This document shows, in pieces, positions 22,861-33,985 of a DNA stretch of 64,000 nucleotides (the stretch's first letter is position 1; every line of letters begins with the position of its first letter). Location of the stretch: positions 28,509,342 through 28,573,341 of the forward strand of contig NC_035172.2 in NCBI RefSeq assembly GCF_001659605.2, given 5' to 3'. The position numbers and the translations under genes are program-made. Origin of the DNA: Manihot esculenta (lineage: Eukaryota; Streptophyta; Magnoliopsida; Malpighiales; Euphorbiaceae). The notes beneath the pieces were generated by a model. That model was not told where the DNA came from. It searched no databases and saw nothing but the letters and a program-made list of their open reading frames with translations.

Positions 22861-25425
22861 TGTAACGACCCAGAAATCGATACCCCTCTATAACGGTTCG
22901 AACCGCCACCGGCGCTAGGATCCAGATCGGCTTAAGGCCGCCGGGACCCGTAGCAAGCCAAACATACCTCCTATCACCTGGTCAAATCCCATACATGATC
23001 AAAACTTTAACATAAAAACTGAAACATCTGATGTAAATACCGAGCTTGACTTGTATGCAACATAACTGGAAACATAAAGAACCCCCCTACTAGAGCCCTC
23101 ATCAAAACTCTAGCTGGGTCAACACAACATACAACAAGCCGGAGTCACATCCAAAGAACTAGAACCTAACCTGTGCATGCATCAAACCACAAACATAAGA
23201 CCTCCACTAGGGTCCTCATCAAACACTAGCGTGGTAAACAACACATGCCACCAGTTTAGTTCAACACAACTCAACATTAAAACATTACATACATCATGTA
23301 TTAAACATGGACTAACCAAGTCTTAGGGCCAAGCACAGTACTAATCCATAAACATAACTCTACTTTACGTTACATTACATTTCATTATCTTACAATACAT
23401 TAAATCAATTTACATTACATGTCCACACTAAACGTACTAATCTACTACTATTACAAGACTTTTACCCTTGACGTCTTCCTGGCCTACCTCTGACCTGCAA
23501 AACTGGGGTTAGGGGAGGGGGTGAGCTAAAAAGCCCAGTGAGTAGAAACAGGGAAAACAGTTCATTAATTACATGCTTTTATGAAATGCGTCACTGCACA
23601 AATAATTAACATCACGGATTGGACCTGACCACCAAACTCCCTCCAGTGTCAGTATGCCCGGCCCGGCCAAGTCTTACAACATCTCAGTATGCCTGGCCCG
23701 GTCAGGTCTTACAACACCTCAGTATGCCTGGCCCGGCCAGGTCTTACAACATATCTAGGGCGATTGGGGTCGCCTTGGTCCATCCACATCATCATATTCA
23801 TCATAATATGCAATGCAACATATTCGTGAACTCTAATGCAAACAACCTATTACATATAAACATGATGCATGAACATGCTTTAGGCATATGATTTCGTGAA
23901 ATAAAAGCTTAAGTGTCGTTCTACTCACTTCTGGCAAACGCTGAACTAACTCTGCAACTGCTAACACTGATGGCCTCCTCGGTCCCTCGGGTCCAATCCT
24001 GCACAGGTGGACTCGAATGAGGTGCCAAACACACTCTAAATAACTCATAAACAACTCCCCAAAAACCCCCTAAAACATCACCAAAGCATGCATAGAAAAC
24101 AACCATGAAAAGGCTGGACAGGGCACTTTCGGCGACACCTTCGGCGGCCGAACCCTCTCTCCAGAGACGAAACTCGGGCTCTTTCAGGGGCACCTTCGGC
24201 GGCCGAAAGTCCCTCTCCAGAGACGAAAGTCAGGCACTTTCGGCGGCCGAACTTTCCTTCGGCGGCCGAAAGTCTGCTTTCAAGCCAAAACTCCACTTTC
24301 GGGGGAAAGGTTAGGCGGCCAATCCATGCATCCAAAGGCAGGTTCGGCGGCCGAAGCTACTTTCGGCGGCCGAACCTGAGTTCTTCCCAGAAGGGCAGAA
24401 CTCAGCTTCTCATGCATTCAAGCCTCCCAAACCTTCCAAACACCCCCAAAACAAGCACCCAACTATACCAAAACATACATAAACCTTTAACCATGCGCAA
24501 AGGAGCTTAAACAAGCTTAAACTCCAACAAAGAACATCCTAAGGCATACATAAAGAGCTTATGACCCACATAAGCCAAAACCATAAAAAATACTCAAAAC
24601 CTCACTTGCTCTCTCCCAATCATGTATACTCTCTCCCACATGCATAAAGGAGCATAAACTAACATAAACTCCTCAACACAAACATCACATAACATACATT
24701 GGGCATAAAACCCACATAAACCTAAACATGCATATCTACCCATACTTAACCATTAAAACCTCTTAAAACTTCATTAAAACCTAAAGGAAAGCAAAGATCT
24801 ACACTTACCTCTTGGAGATCGAGGGTTGGTGTGATCCCTAACTTGGAGATGGGAGGAAACTACTCCTTGGGTCTCCAAGCTCCCAAAACTTAGATCTAGG
24901 CTTGAAAACTCTTCAAAACAACCATGAAACTCATAAAGACATGAAGGAAATGAAGAAAAGCATGAAAACGGCCAAGGGAGGACAAAAACTCACCTGAGCT
25001 CGAGAATGGGGAGAAAACTCACCAATTTTCGATCTGAGGGCTCTTTATAGGTGGCCTGGTCAAAGACCTTCGGCAGCCTAACGTGCCCCCTAAACTCATG
25101 CATGTTCGGCGGCCGAACTTGAGGTTCGGCGGCTGAACCTTGGCTCGCTCAAACAAGACTTTCGGAGGCCAAAGGCGCTCCCAAAGCCTTCCCATATTCG
25201 GCGGCTGAACTTCACTTTCGGCGGCCGAACCTGTCAAATGCCTCCTTGGTCTTTTCTTTTCAAAACTCAATTATTTTCCATTTAAAACCATGAAATCATG
25301 TGAAAATATTTTAGAAACACATTTTACCCCTCTAGAAGCCTCTGGCATCTTTAGAATTCCAGATTCCAACGGATATTTTGTCGGAAGGTAGGGATTCCGA
25401 TGCCGGAATCTAGCCGGGTATTACA
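22861..25425 (-). mobile_element. RLG-3 5' LTR
   Basis: 2565 bp, TGTAACGACCC to GGGTATTACA on the plus strand. Near its U5 end (22880-22905) it carries a PBS-like insert described in the findings. The minisatellite is at 23650-23754; palindromes lie at 24120-24375 and 25100-25230. Confidence 0.9.
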
Positions 25426-25759
25426 CTATGGAAGTCCGGGTGAGCCTGCACTACGCCCCCGACATGATTGGATATGTATGGTATGCTATGGAAGTCCAGG
25501 CGAGCCTGGACTACGCCCCTGGCATAATCAGACTGTATAGAGGGCTAAGTGGTGACAAGTTCATCCTTGATGTGAAATGTTTATGCTATGATGCATTCCA
25601 TGATATCATATGTTTTAAATACTATGTTTTATTATTATGCTCACTGGGCTTTAATAGCTCACCCCTCTCCCTCAACCCCTAGGTTTGCAGGTACAGGGTA
25701 GACCAAGAGGTCAGCAAGAGTAGAGTTATGTTGTATGTAATAGCTAGATGTGGACATGA
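25426..25759 (+). mobile_element. RLG-2 5' LTR, second segment, truncated
   Basis: Resumes after the RLG-3 TSD with two copies of a 60-bp unit starting CTATGGAAGTCC (25426-25545). It continues through CTCACTGGGCTTTAATAGCTC and the acceptor-like TTTGCAG, then stops at TGTGGACATGA. The last part of the LTR and the primer site are deleted and gag follows directly. Confidence 0.85.
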
Positions 25760-28700
25760 AGCAGATCAGTGAGGGGAACAGTGCAAGGGGATATGTCAGA
25801 GGATGTGGGGGATTAGATGGATGTGGATCAGAGGAGGGATGGCAGTCTCGGAGTAAGTATGTCGGAAGAGGGAATGGGAGAGTCCCAAGGAGGCACTCAG
25901 GCCTCGGGATTTGTTCAGCCACCTTACTACCCACCCTTTTCACATAATCATGGGTATTCGATGGGAGGTACATCGGATTACCCTAGTTTTAACCCTTATC
26001 ACTCTCAGATGCCATACCCACCTTTCTACCCACCGTACCCACAGTACCCCATGTATCCACCCCCAGCCTACCATCCAGGTACAGCAAACCCTACCCCAGG
26101 GGATGCTGCACCTCTTCCACCTCCAGCAGCACCTACTGTCCCGAAAACCCAAATGCCTAAACCTAGCTCATCTGGGGGAGCAAGATCAAGATGACCGACT
26201 ACATGAAGCTGGATGCTCCCGAGTTTGAAACCGGTGATGACCCGTTTGTGTACCTTGAGAGGGTCAAGACAATTACAGATGAGATAGGAGCTGATGACAG
26301 TAGAGCCATTCAGATGGCTGGGTTCACATTAAAATGCAAGAAGGCCCGTGAGTGGTTTAAGAACTATGTGAACCCGAGGTTGGACAGCCTATCCTGGGAG
26401 GAGTTTGCCAATGAGTTTGCAGGATGGGCTTTCCTTGACAGTTCCAGGGAGCTGAAAATGATTGAATTCGAGCAGCTGAGGCAGACGGATGAGATGAGTG
26501 TGGATGAGTGTGGATGAGTATACAGACAGATTCTTGGAGCTGTTGCCGTTTGCTGGGCAGAATCTGGATACAGATCAGAGGAAGTCAAGGAGGTATATCA
26601 TGAAGCTCCATTCCAGGTATTCCTCCTTGATTCAGTCAACAGAGAGGGAGAGTTTCCATGCCATAGTGGATATGGCTCGGAGGATGGAGGCTAGTGCAAT
26701 AATCGAGGGAAGGGTTAAACAGTCAGTGGCACAGCCTTCTGGTTCCAAGACCCCAGGAGGGGGTAGGTTAGACCCTTCTTCTCTGAGTTCAAGCAGTAAG
26801 AAGTGGGACAGAGGCTCCCGGAAGTCCAAGAAGAACAAGTTCTGGAGCAAGATCAAGTCAGGTCTGGGATTAGGAAGTGGCTCGAGCTCGGGTGCAGGTA
26901 TTACAGCATGTATGAAGTGTGGGAAGCCGCACAAGGGAGTATGTCTGGTTGGGAAAACAGCCTGCTTCAGATGTGGGCAGGAGGGACACATGGCACGGGA
27001 GTGTCCTAGAGTAGCTTCTATGGAACAGTCTCAGCAAACAACTTTTGGTAGTGTGGCTCAGCCAGTAGCTCCAGCCGCGACTCAGGCTAGTGGCAGAAGC
27101 AGAGGAAGAGGGGCAGCCTCTTCTTCAACAGGTTTCAGGGGTAAGGGTCCGTCAGCTCCAGCACGGATCTTCACCATGACTCAGCAGGAGGCAAACACAT
27201 CCAACACCGTGGTGTCATGTAATCTCATCATTGGTTGTTCTGATGTGTATGCATTAATGGACCCTAGTGCATCTCATTCTTTCATTGCTCCGAGGGCCGT
27301 CGAGAGGTTGGGATTGATGGTCTCTGGGTTAGAGTGTCCCCTATGGGTCAGTGGACCCAAGTGTGACCCGTCAGTGGCAGAGTCAGTCTGCCAGTGTAGT
27401 CCAGTTTTTATGGAGGGAAGATGCCTGTCCGCCGACCTTGTGGTTCTAGATTTGACAGATTTTGACGTCATTCTAGGGATGGATTGGCTATCTACCCATG
27501 GTGCTACCTTGGACTGCAGAGACAAGGTAGTTGAGTTTAGATGTCAGGATGGGTCAGAGGTTGTCTTCAGAGGAGACAGGGGGAGTACACCTAGAGGTTT
27601 GATATCAGCCCTGCAGGCTCGTAGGCTACTCAGGAGGGGTTGTCAGGGTTTTCTAGCTCATGTGAGGGAGCTGGATAGTCATGTTAGAGAGCCCGCCTCA
27701 GTGCCTGTGGTCAGTGAGTTCTTAGACGTTTTCCCAAACGAGCTGCCAGGTTTACCGCCCGCTAGGGAGATAGAGTTCGAAATTGAATTGATGCCTGGAA
27801 CTAGACCGATCTCTATTCCTCCCTATAGGATGGCACCAGCAGAATTGAAGGAGCTTAAGGAGCAGTTGCAAGAGTTGGTAGATAGAGGATTCATCCGACC
27901 AAGTACCTCACCTTGGGGTGCTCCAGTGCTATTTGTGAAAAAGAAGGATGGATCTCTCAGACTTTGTATCGACTACAGGCAGTTGAACAAGGTCACTACC
28001 AAGAATAAGTACCCGTTGCCAAGGATCGACGATCTATTCGACCAGTTAGCAGGAGCAGGTTGTTTCTCCAAAATAGATCTGAGATCGGGGTATCATCAGC
28101 TAAGGATAAGAGAAGAGGATGTGCCGAAGACAGCCTTCAGGACTAGATATGGGCATTATGAGTTCCTTGTAATGCCGTTCGGGTTAACCAATGCCCCTGC
28201 AGCATTTATGGATCTCATGAACAAAGTGTTTAGCCAGTACCTGGATCACTTTGTTATTGTCTTCATAGATGATATCTTAGTGTATTCCAGGAATGCAGAG
28301 GAGCATGCCCATCATTTGAGGTTGGTTTTGCAGACCTTGAGGGAACATGGCTTGTATGCCAAATTCTCCAAGTGTGAGTTCTGGCTGAGGAGCATTTCAT
28401 TCTTGGGACATGTGGTGTCAGAAAATGGAATCGAGGTAGACCCCAAGAAAGTGGAAGCTGTAGCAAACTGGCCTAGACCCACTACTGTGATAGAGATCAA
28501 GAGCTTATTGGGTTTAGCAAGTTATTACAGGAGGTTCGTTCAGGACTTCTCAAAAATTGCAGCTCCCATGACCAGACTGACTAAGAAGAACCAGAGGTTT
28601 GTGTGGACCGACCAGTGTGAGGAGAGCTTTGAGGAGCTAAAGAAGTGGTTGACTTCAGCACCAGTGTTAGCTCTGCCAGCTAGTAATGAAGACTTCTCAG

Positions 28701-28910
28701 TGTTTTGTGATGCGTCCCGTGTGGGACTGGGTTGTGTGCTAATGCAGAATGAAAGGGTGATTGCTTATGCTTCTAGGCAGCTGAAGAAGCACGAGTTGAA
28801 TTACCCTACACATGACCTAGAAATGGCAGCAGTAATCTTTGCACTCAAGATGTGGAGGCACTACCTTTATGGGGTTAAATGTGAGATCTTCACAGATCAT
28901 AAGAGCCTGC
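25760..28910 (+). pseudogene. RLG-2 gag-pol, N-terminal part (gag, protease, RT, part of RNase H)
   Basis: The gag N-terminus is lost. What remains has a Pro/Tyr-rich stretch (MPYPPFYPPYPQYP), a 1-bp deletion near 26185, the capsid domain ([22 protein letters not shown]), a 10-bp tandem duplication near 26498-26517 that shifts the frame, then an 805-codon open frame (26498-28915). That frame carries the knuckle [15 protein letters not shown], protease DPSASHSF (usually DPGASHSF), RT blocks [38 protein letters not shown] and FIDDILVYS, and RNase H FCDAS and TDHKSL. RLG-4 interrupts it at the codons for HKSL-Q; the frame resumes at 48445. The unbroken RT frame suggests modest age. Confidence 0.9.
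28906..28910. repeat. TSD of RLG-4 (CCTGC)
   Basis: CCTGC before 28911 and again at 48440-48444. Removing RLG-4 and one copy restores the RNase H reading frame of RLG-2. Confidence 0.95.
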
Positions 28911-31137
28911 TGTAACGACCCGAAAATCGGACTGCCACTGGCGCTAGGATTCAGGTCGACTTAAGGTCGCCGAAACCCGTAGCAAGCCTGCTATACTCTT
29001 TGTGTACCTGTAAATCCCATACATGATCATACATTTTATGTGAAAATATTAAAAACTTTCCTCTGTACCAAGGCTCAACCTGTGCATGCACTATCTATGT
29101 ACACAGACCTCCTTGCCAGAGCACTCATCGCTCTAGCTGAGTCCACACAGTATATGTTAAACCTGGTCAATCATACTCATCAACTAGACATATACATAAA
29201 AATAGACCATGTGTACAAAAGGATTTACAATACAAAATAACTAAGTCAAGCACAACAACTAGTACATCTCTTTAATATTACATGTCCACACTCTCTTATT
29301 ACACAACTCTGTTTTCTTCCTGTACCCTGCTGGACTTCCCCTGTACACTGATCCTGCAAAACTGGGGTTAAGGGAGTGGGATGAGCTCTATAGCCCAGTG
29401 AGTAGAACACTAAAACAAGTCATGAAAACATGATCTTATGGAATGCATCATATCACAGAAAATTCACATCAAGGGTAAACCCGTCACCACATAGTCCCAA
29501 TATCTGTTCCGTGCCAGGCCGTAAAATGGGGTCCTGGTCTTCCTGTACTGTATATGTATACATGTATATAACACCTGTACTTACCATTTGCCAGGGCGTA
29601 GACTGAGCACCTGGTCTTTCTATACCTACTAGGGCGTAGACTGGGCACCTGGACTTTACTATACCTGCCAGGGCGTAGACTGGGCACCTGGACTTCCTGT
29701 CTGGAACTATTGGATCATTCAGTATTCACCCACATCAACAAATAAGTATGCAATGCAACATCTTCGTGGATTCTAATGCAATCAACCTATTGCATAATCA
29801 TGGTGCATGAAAGATGCTAAAAGCATTCAATGTCTCAATTAAAACGAGTATTAAGTTTAGTTCCACTCACCTCTGGCTATCTCTGGACTGACTCTGCAAA
29901 CTCTGAAGCAGTACTCACTGCTGCTCTCTTTGGTTCCTCTGGTCTGCGCCTACACAGATGGACTCAAATGAGGGACCAAACTAGCTCAAAAACACCTCTA
30001 TAAAACTCCCCAAGAATTCCCTTAGACACCTTAAAACAATCATGCAAAACATACAAAGGAAGGCTGGATAGGGCACTTTCGGCAGCAAGTTCGGCGGCCG
30101 AAAGTCTTCTCCAGAGCCGAAACTCATGCACCTTCGGCGGTCGAATCTCTTCTTTCGGCAGCCGAATCCTTTCGGGGGCAAGTTTCGGGGGCTGAAAGCC
30201 ACTCCAGAGACGAAAGTCCATAACCTTCGGCGGTACCTTCGGCGGCCGAACCTCCCCTCCAGAGCCGAAAGTCCAAACTCTCGGGGCAAGCTTAGGCAAC
30301 CGAAGCCACCTCCTCAGCACATTCGGCAGCCGAACCTTTCTTCGGCTGCCGAAGCTGGGTTCATCAGCAAGGCAGAAGCTTGCTCTGCCTCATGCCAAAA
30401 CACACCAACTCTTCCAAACTGAAACATCTTAATTCCTCAACATGCATACACCCTAGTATATGCACAAAGGGGTCACAAACTACCTAAAACCCCAACTCAA
30501 ACATAACACAACACACATAAACATGCTTTTATCAACAAAACTCCAAAAAACCCTATTCATGCAACTCTACCCCAAAACTCCATAAAACTTCCATAAAACA
30601 GGAAAAGAAGCTCAGGATCTTCACTTACCTCTTGAAAACAAGAAGATGAACGATCCCAACATGGAGATATGGAGCAACTCTCCTTCAAACTCTCCAAACT
30701 TCAAATCTTGGGTTTTTAACTCAAAACCTTCAAAATAACATGAAAATCAATAAAAACTTTGTAAGATTTGATGAAAACATGAAGAAACTCCAAGAAAGAG
30801 ATGGTCTCACCTCTGGAAAGTGAAAGAAAAGGCAGATGCTTATCCTTCCACCGCTTGAGGGCCTTTTATAGGTGGCTGGCCAGACCACCTTCGGCGGCCT
30901 AACGTGAAACCAAAAGCCATGCATGTTCGGAGGCCGAACTTTCACCTTCGGCGGCCGAACCTGGCTTTTCTGCCTTGGTTCTTTTCTTTCAAACACTCTT
31001 TTCATTTCAACTTAAAAACATTAAAACATACTATATTACTTTCGAAACACATAAATCTCACCCTTCTACCGATTCCGACATCCTGAATTCCACCGGACGA
31101 CAGGAATTCCGATGCCAGACTCTAGCCGGGTATTACA
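28911..31137 (-). mobile_element. RLG-4 3' LTR
   Basis: 2227 bp; palindrome clusters at 30075-30350 and 30930-30960, and a minisatellite of about 39 bp (CCAGGGCGTAGACTGGGCAC units) at 29583-29703. Confidence 0.9.
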
Positions 31138-31174
31138 TTCTCCCCCCCTTAAGAACATTCGTCCTCGAATGGTC
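31138..31174 (-). other. RLG-4 polypurine tract and hairpin
   Basis: The minus strand reads a purine run ending at the LTR border, preceded by a degenerate hairpin (GAACATTCG arm against a mutated CGAATGGTC arm, 31153-31174). Confidence 0.7.
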
Positions 31175-31216
31175 CGTAAACAAACAAATAAACACAGAAA
31201 AGGAGGAAAACTAACC

Positions 31217-32349
31217 TCAAAACAAATATGGATACTGTTGGAGCATAGACTCCCGCGTCTCCCAGGTGCATTCTTCTCGATTATGGTGGTTCCACTGAAC
31301 TTTCACCATCGGAATTTCCTTGTTTCTTAGCTGTCTAATCTGTGTGTCCAGAATCCGTACTGGCTGCTCGATATAAGTGAGATTCCCTAGATTCACTAAT
31401 AACCTGACCCGGATCTGACACAAACTGTCGTAGCATAGAAACATGGAATACCGGGTGAATTCTCTCCATAGAAACAGGTAAATCCAGCTTATACGACACA
31501 TTCCCGATCCTCTGTAAGATCTCAAAGGGTCCAATGTATCGTGGAGCTAACTTACCCTTTCTTCCAAAACGAACCACTCCTTTCATTGGAGACACCTTTA
31601 GCAATACCATACTACCCTCCTGAAACTCTATCTGCTTCCTGCGTACATCTGCATAGCTTTTCTGCCTGCTCTGAGCAGTTCTAATCCTCTCTCTGATCAC
31701 GAGCACCACTCTACTGGTAATCTCTACTAACTCTGGCCCTGCAAGAGCCTTCTCTCCTTCCCAGCAAACAGGTGATCTGCACTTCCTCCCATACAACGCT
31801 TCATAAGGAGCCATCCCGATGCTAGCATGATGACTGTTATTGTAGGCAAACTCCACCAGAGGTAGATGCTGCCTCCAAGAACCGCCAAAGTCTAACACAC
31901 ACATTCTGAGCATATCTTCTATGGTCTGGATGGTCCTCTTTGACTGTCCATCAGTCTGTGGATGGAAAGCAGTGCTAAAATCTAATCGCGTGCCCATTGC
32001 ACTCTGCAAACTTCGCCAAAATCTGGAGGTGAACTGAGGTCCTCTGTCTGAAACTATAGACACTGGGATGCCATGTAACCGTACTATCTCGTCCACATAA
32101 ACCTGTGCCAACTTATCCACAGAATAGTTACTCCTAACTGGAATGAAATGAGCAGATTTCGTGAGTCTGTCCACAATCACCCATATGGAGTCTATCCTGT
32201 TGGACGCTGCCGGTAAACCTACTACAAAATCCATAGCTATGTTCTCCCATTTCCATTCTGGAATCGGTAGTGGGTGAAGCATTCCAACCGGCTTCTGATG
32301 TTCTAGTTTCACCCGTTGACAAGTTCCACAGGCTGACACGAACTGTGCC
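31217..32349 (-). pseudogene. RLG-4 integrase and chromodomain-like C-terminus
   Basis: Continues the RLG-4 polyprotein after the RLG-5 insertion. It has the second half of the integrase zinc finger (CGTCQRVK), catalytic Asp in MDFVVGLP, Asp in SDRGPQF, and the third catalytic position as Lys in DGQSKRTIQ (codon 31938-31940). Two residues are lost after SPVCWE, and a deletion near 31390-31400 shifts the frame. The last part (LTYIEQPVRILDTQIRQL, then EECTWETRESML) is read in another frame and is the chromodomain-like segment that ends QYPYLF. Integrase inserts the DNA copy; the chromodomain is thought to guide it to marked chromatin. Confidence 0.9.
32345..32349. repeat. TSD of RLG-5 (GTGCC)
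   Basis: GTGCC before 32350 and again at 42189-42193. Confidence 0.95.
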
Positions 32350-32707
32350 TGTAATACCCGGCTAGACTCCGATATCGGAATTCCAACCGTCCGGTGGAAT
32401 CTCGGATGTCGGAAACCTCTAGAAGGGAAAAAAATCAGGTTTTTATAAAATGTTTTTATGTTTTTAATGGTTTTAAGTATGAAATTAAATGAGTTTTTGC
32501 ATGAAAAGTCTTTGGAGGAAAACCCAGGTTCGGCCGCCGAAAGTCAAGTTCGGCCGCCGAACATGCATGCGTTTTGGAGGCACGTTAGGCCCCCGAAAGC
32601 ATGAGTGAGGGAAGTCCAGGTTCGGCCGCCGAAAGTCAAGTTCGGCCGCCGAACATTGCATGGATTCGGAGGCACATTCGGCCCCCGAACGTGGCCTGGC
32701 CAGCCAC

Positions 32708-32717
32708 CTATAAAAAG
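32708..32717 (+). promoter_or_regulatory. TATA box of RLG-5 5' LTR
   Basis: CCTATAAAAAG downstream of the first palindrome cluster. The same box sits at the same place in every LTR of the family (for example CCTATAAAAGG near 16685 and 50575). Transcription should start about 30 bp further on, making roughly 1.85 kb of the LTR transcribed leader. Confidence 0.65.
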
Positions 32718-33836
32718 GGGACTTAGCCGAAATGGGTGAGTTTTCTCCCATTTTCGGCCACAGCTAGCTTCCAACCTCCCTCTCCCAAATCTTTTGTCCT
32801 TCCTCCAAATCCCCACCATTTTTCTTAAGTTTTGAGCTTGCATTGAAGGTTTTGAGCTTTTAAAACAAGTTTTGGAGCTTGGGAGACTCAGGAGCCCATT
32901 TGCTTGGATCTCCGAGTTTAGGTCGTCTCTCTCTCGATCTTCAAGAGGTAAGAGCCGATCTTGAGCTCAATGTATGTTTTTAACAAGTTTTAAGTAGATT
33001 TATGGGGTAGAAATGCATATTAGGGTTATTTGAATATTTGGGTTTATATTATGATTTTGAACAATGTATCTGGGTTTTTGTGTGTTTGAAGTGTTGTAGT
33101 TGGGGTATATGATAGTTTGAGACCCCTAGGTGTGATGTATGATGAGTATACATGTTTTAGAACTAGTTTTTGCATGATTTGAGCTTGGGAGGTGAAATGT
33201 GCATAGAGGAGCTGAGTTTCTGCCCTTCGGGAGAAGCTCAGGTTCGGCCGCCGAAGTGACTTTCGGCCGCCGAACCCCCTTTGTGGAGGCAGCATTCGGC
33301 TGCCGAAGTTGCCCCCGAAAAGAGACTTTCGTCTCTGTCTGGGACTTTCGGCCGCCGAAGGTGCCGCCGAAAGTGCCTGACTTTCGGCTCTGGAGGGACT
33401 TTCGGCCGCCGAACCTGCCGCCGAAAGTGCCCTGTTCAGCCATTTCATGCATGTGATTCTATGATTATTTCAGGATGTTCTAAGGGGTTTTTGGGGAGTC
33501 TATTAGAGTTATGTTTATGTATGTTTGGTCCCTCATTGGAGTCCACCTGTGTAGGTACGGACCCGAGGAACCGAGGACCCCAGCAGTGAGATAGCTGCTT
33601 CAGAGTCTGTAGAGCTTCAGCCAGAGGTGAGTGGAATGAACCTTAAGTTTTTAAATAAATGAAATATAACTTTTTGGAGCACGTTCATGCATCATATATG
33701 CCATGTGATATTAGGTTGTTTGCATTAGTGTTCACGAATATGTTGCATTGCATAATATGATGTGGATGCGGATTGGCTATTGGATGATCCTCTAGTCCTC
33801 CTATGGTATGATATGATGACGATACGGTACGGATTA

Positions 33837-33985
33837 CCAGTGAGGCCCATTCTACACCCCTGGACTATGTTAAGAGAAAGACCAGTGAGGCCCATTCTAC
33901 GCCCCTGGCACAGTTGGAATGTTATGTTATGTTATGTATGTAAGAGAAAGACCAGTGAGGCCCATTCTACGCCCCTAGCACGATT
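33837..33985 (+). repeat. Minisatellite in RLG-5 5' LTR, three units
   Basis: CCAGTGAGGCCCATTCTAC recurs three times here but twice in the 3' LTR (from about 41459). One 45-bp unit accounts exactly for the 2262 versus 2217 bp LTR lengths. Confidence 0.92.

Larger units (their letters stand above)
17859..25425 (-). mobile_element. RLG-3: internally deleted, non-autonomous Tekay-like element
   Basis: Minus-strand element with two LTRs of exactly 2565 bp (17859-20423 and 22861-25425) and a 5-bp TSD. The internal region is only 2437 bp. It keeps an initiator-Met primer site, a shortened gag, crumbs of protease and RT, a chromodomain remnant and a polypurine tract. RNase H, the integrase core and the gag capsid domain are missing. 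The LTRs differ at roughly 55-65 positions by eye (a little over 2%), so it is older than RLG-5. It would depend on proteins from a full-length relative. Confidence 0.9.

Noticed and set aside
25428..25682. 84-codon ORF as a gene
   Set aside because: It is the RLG-2 LTR minisatellite and downstream LTR sequence.
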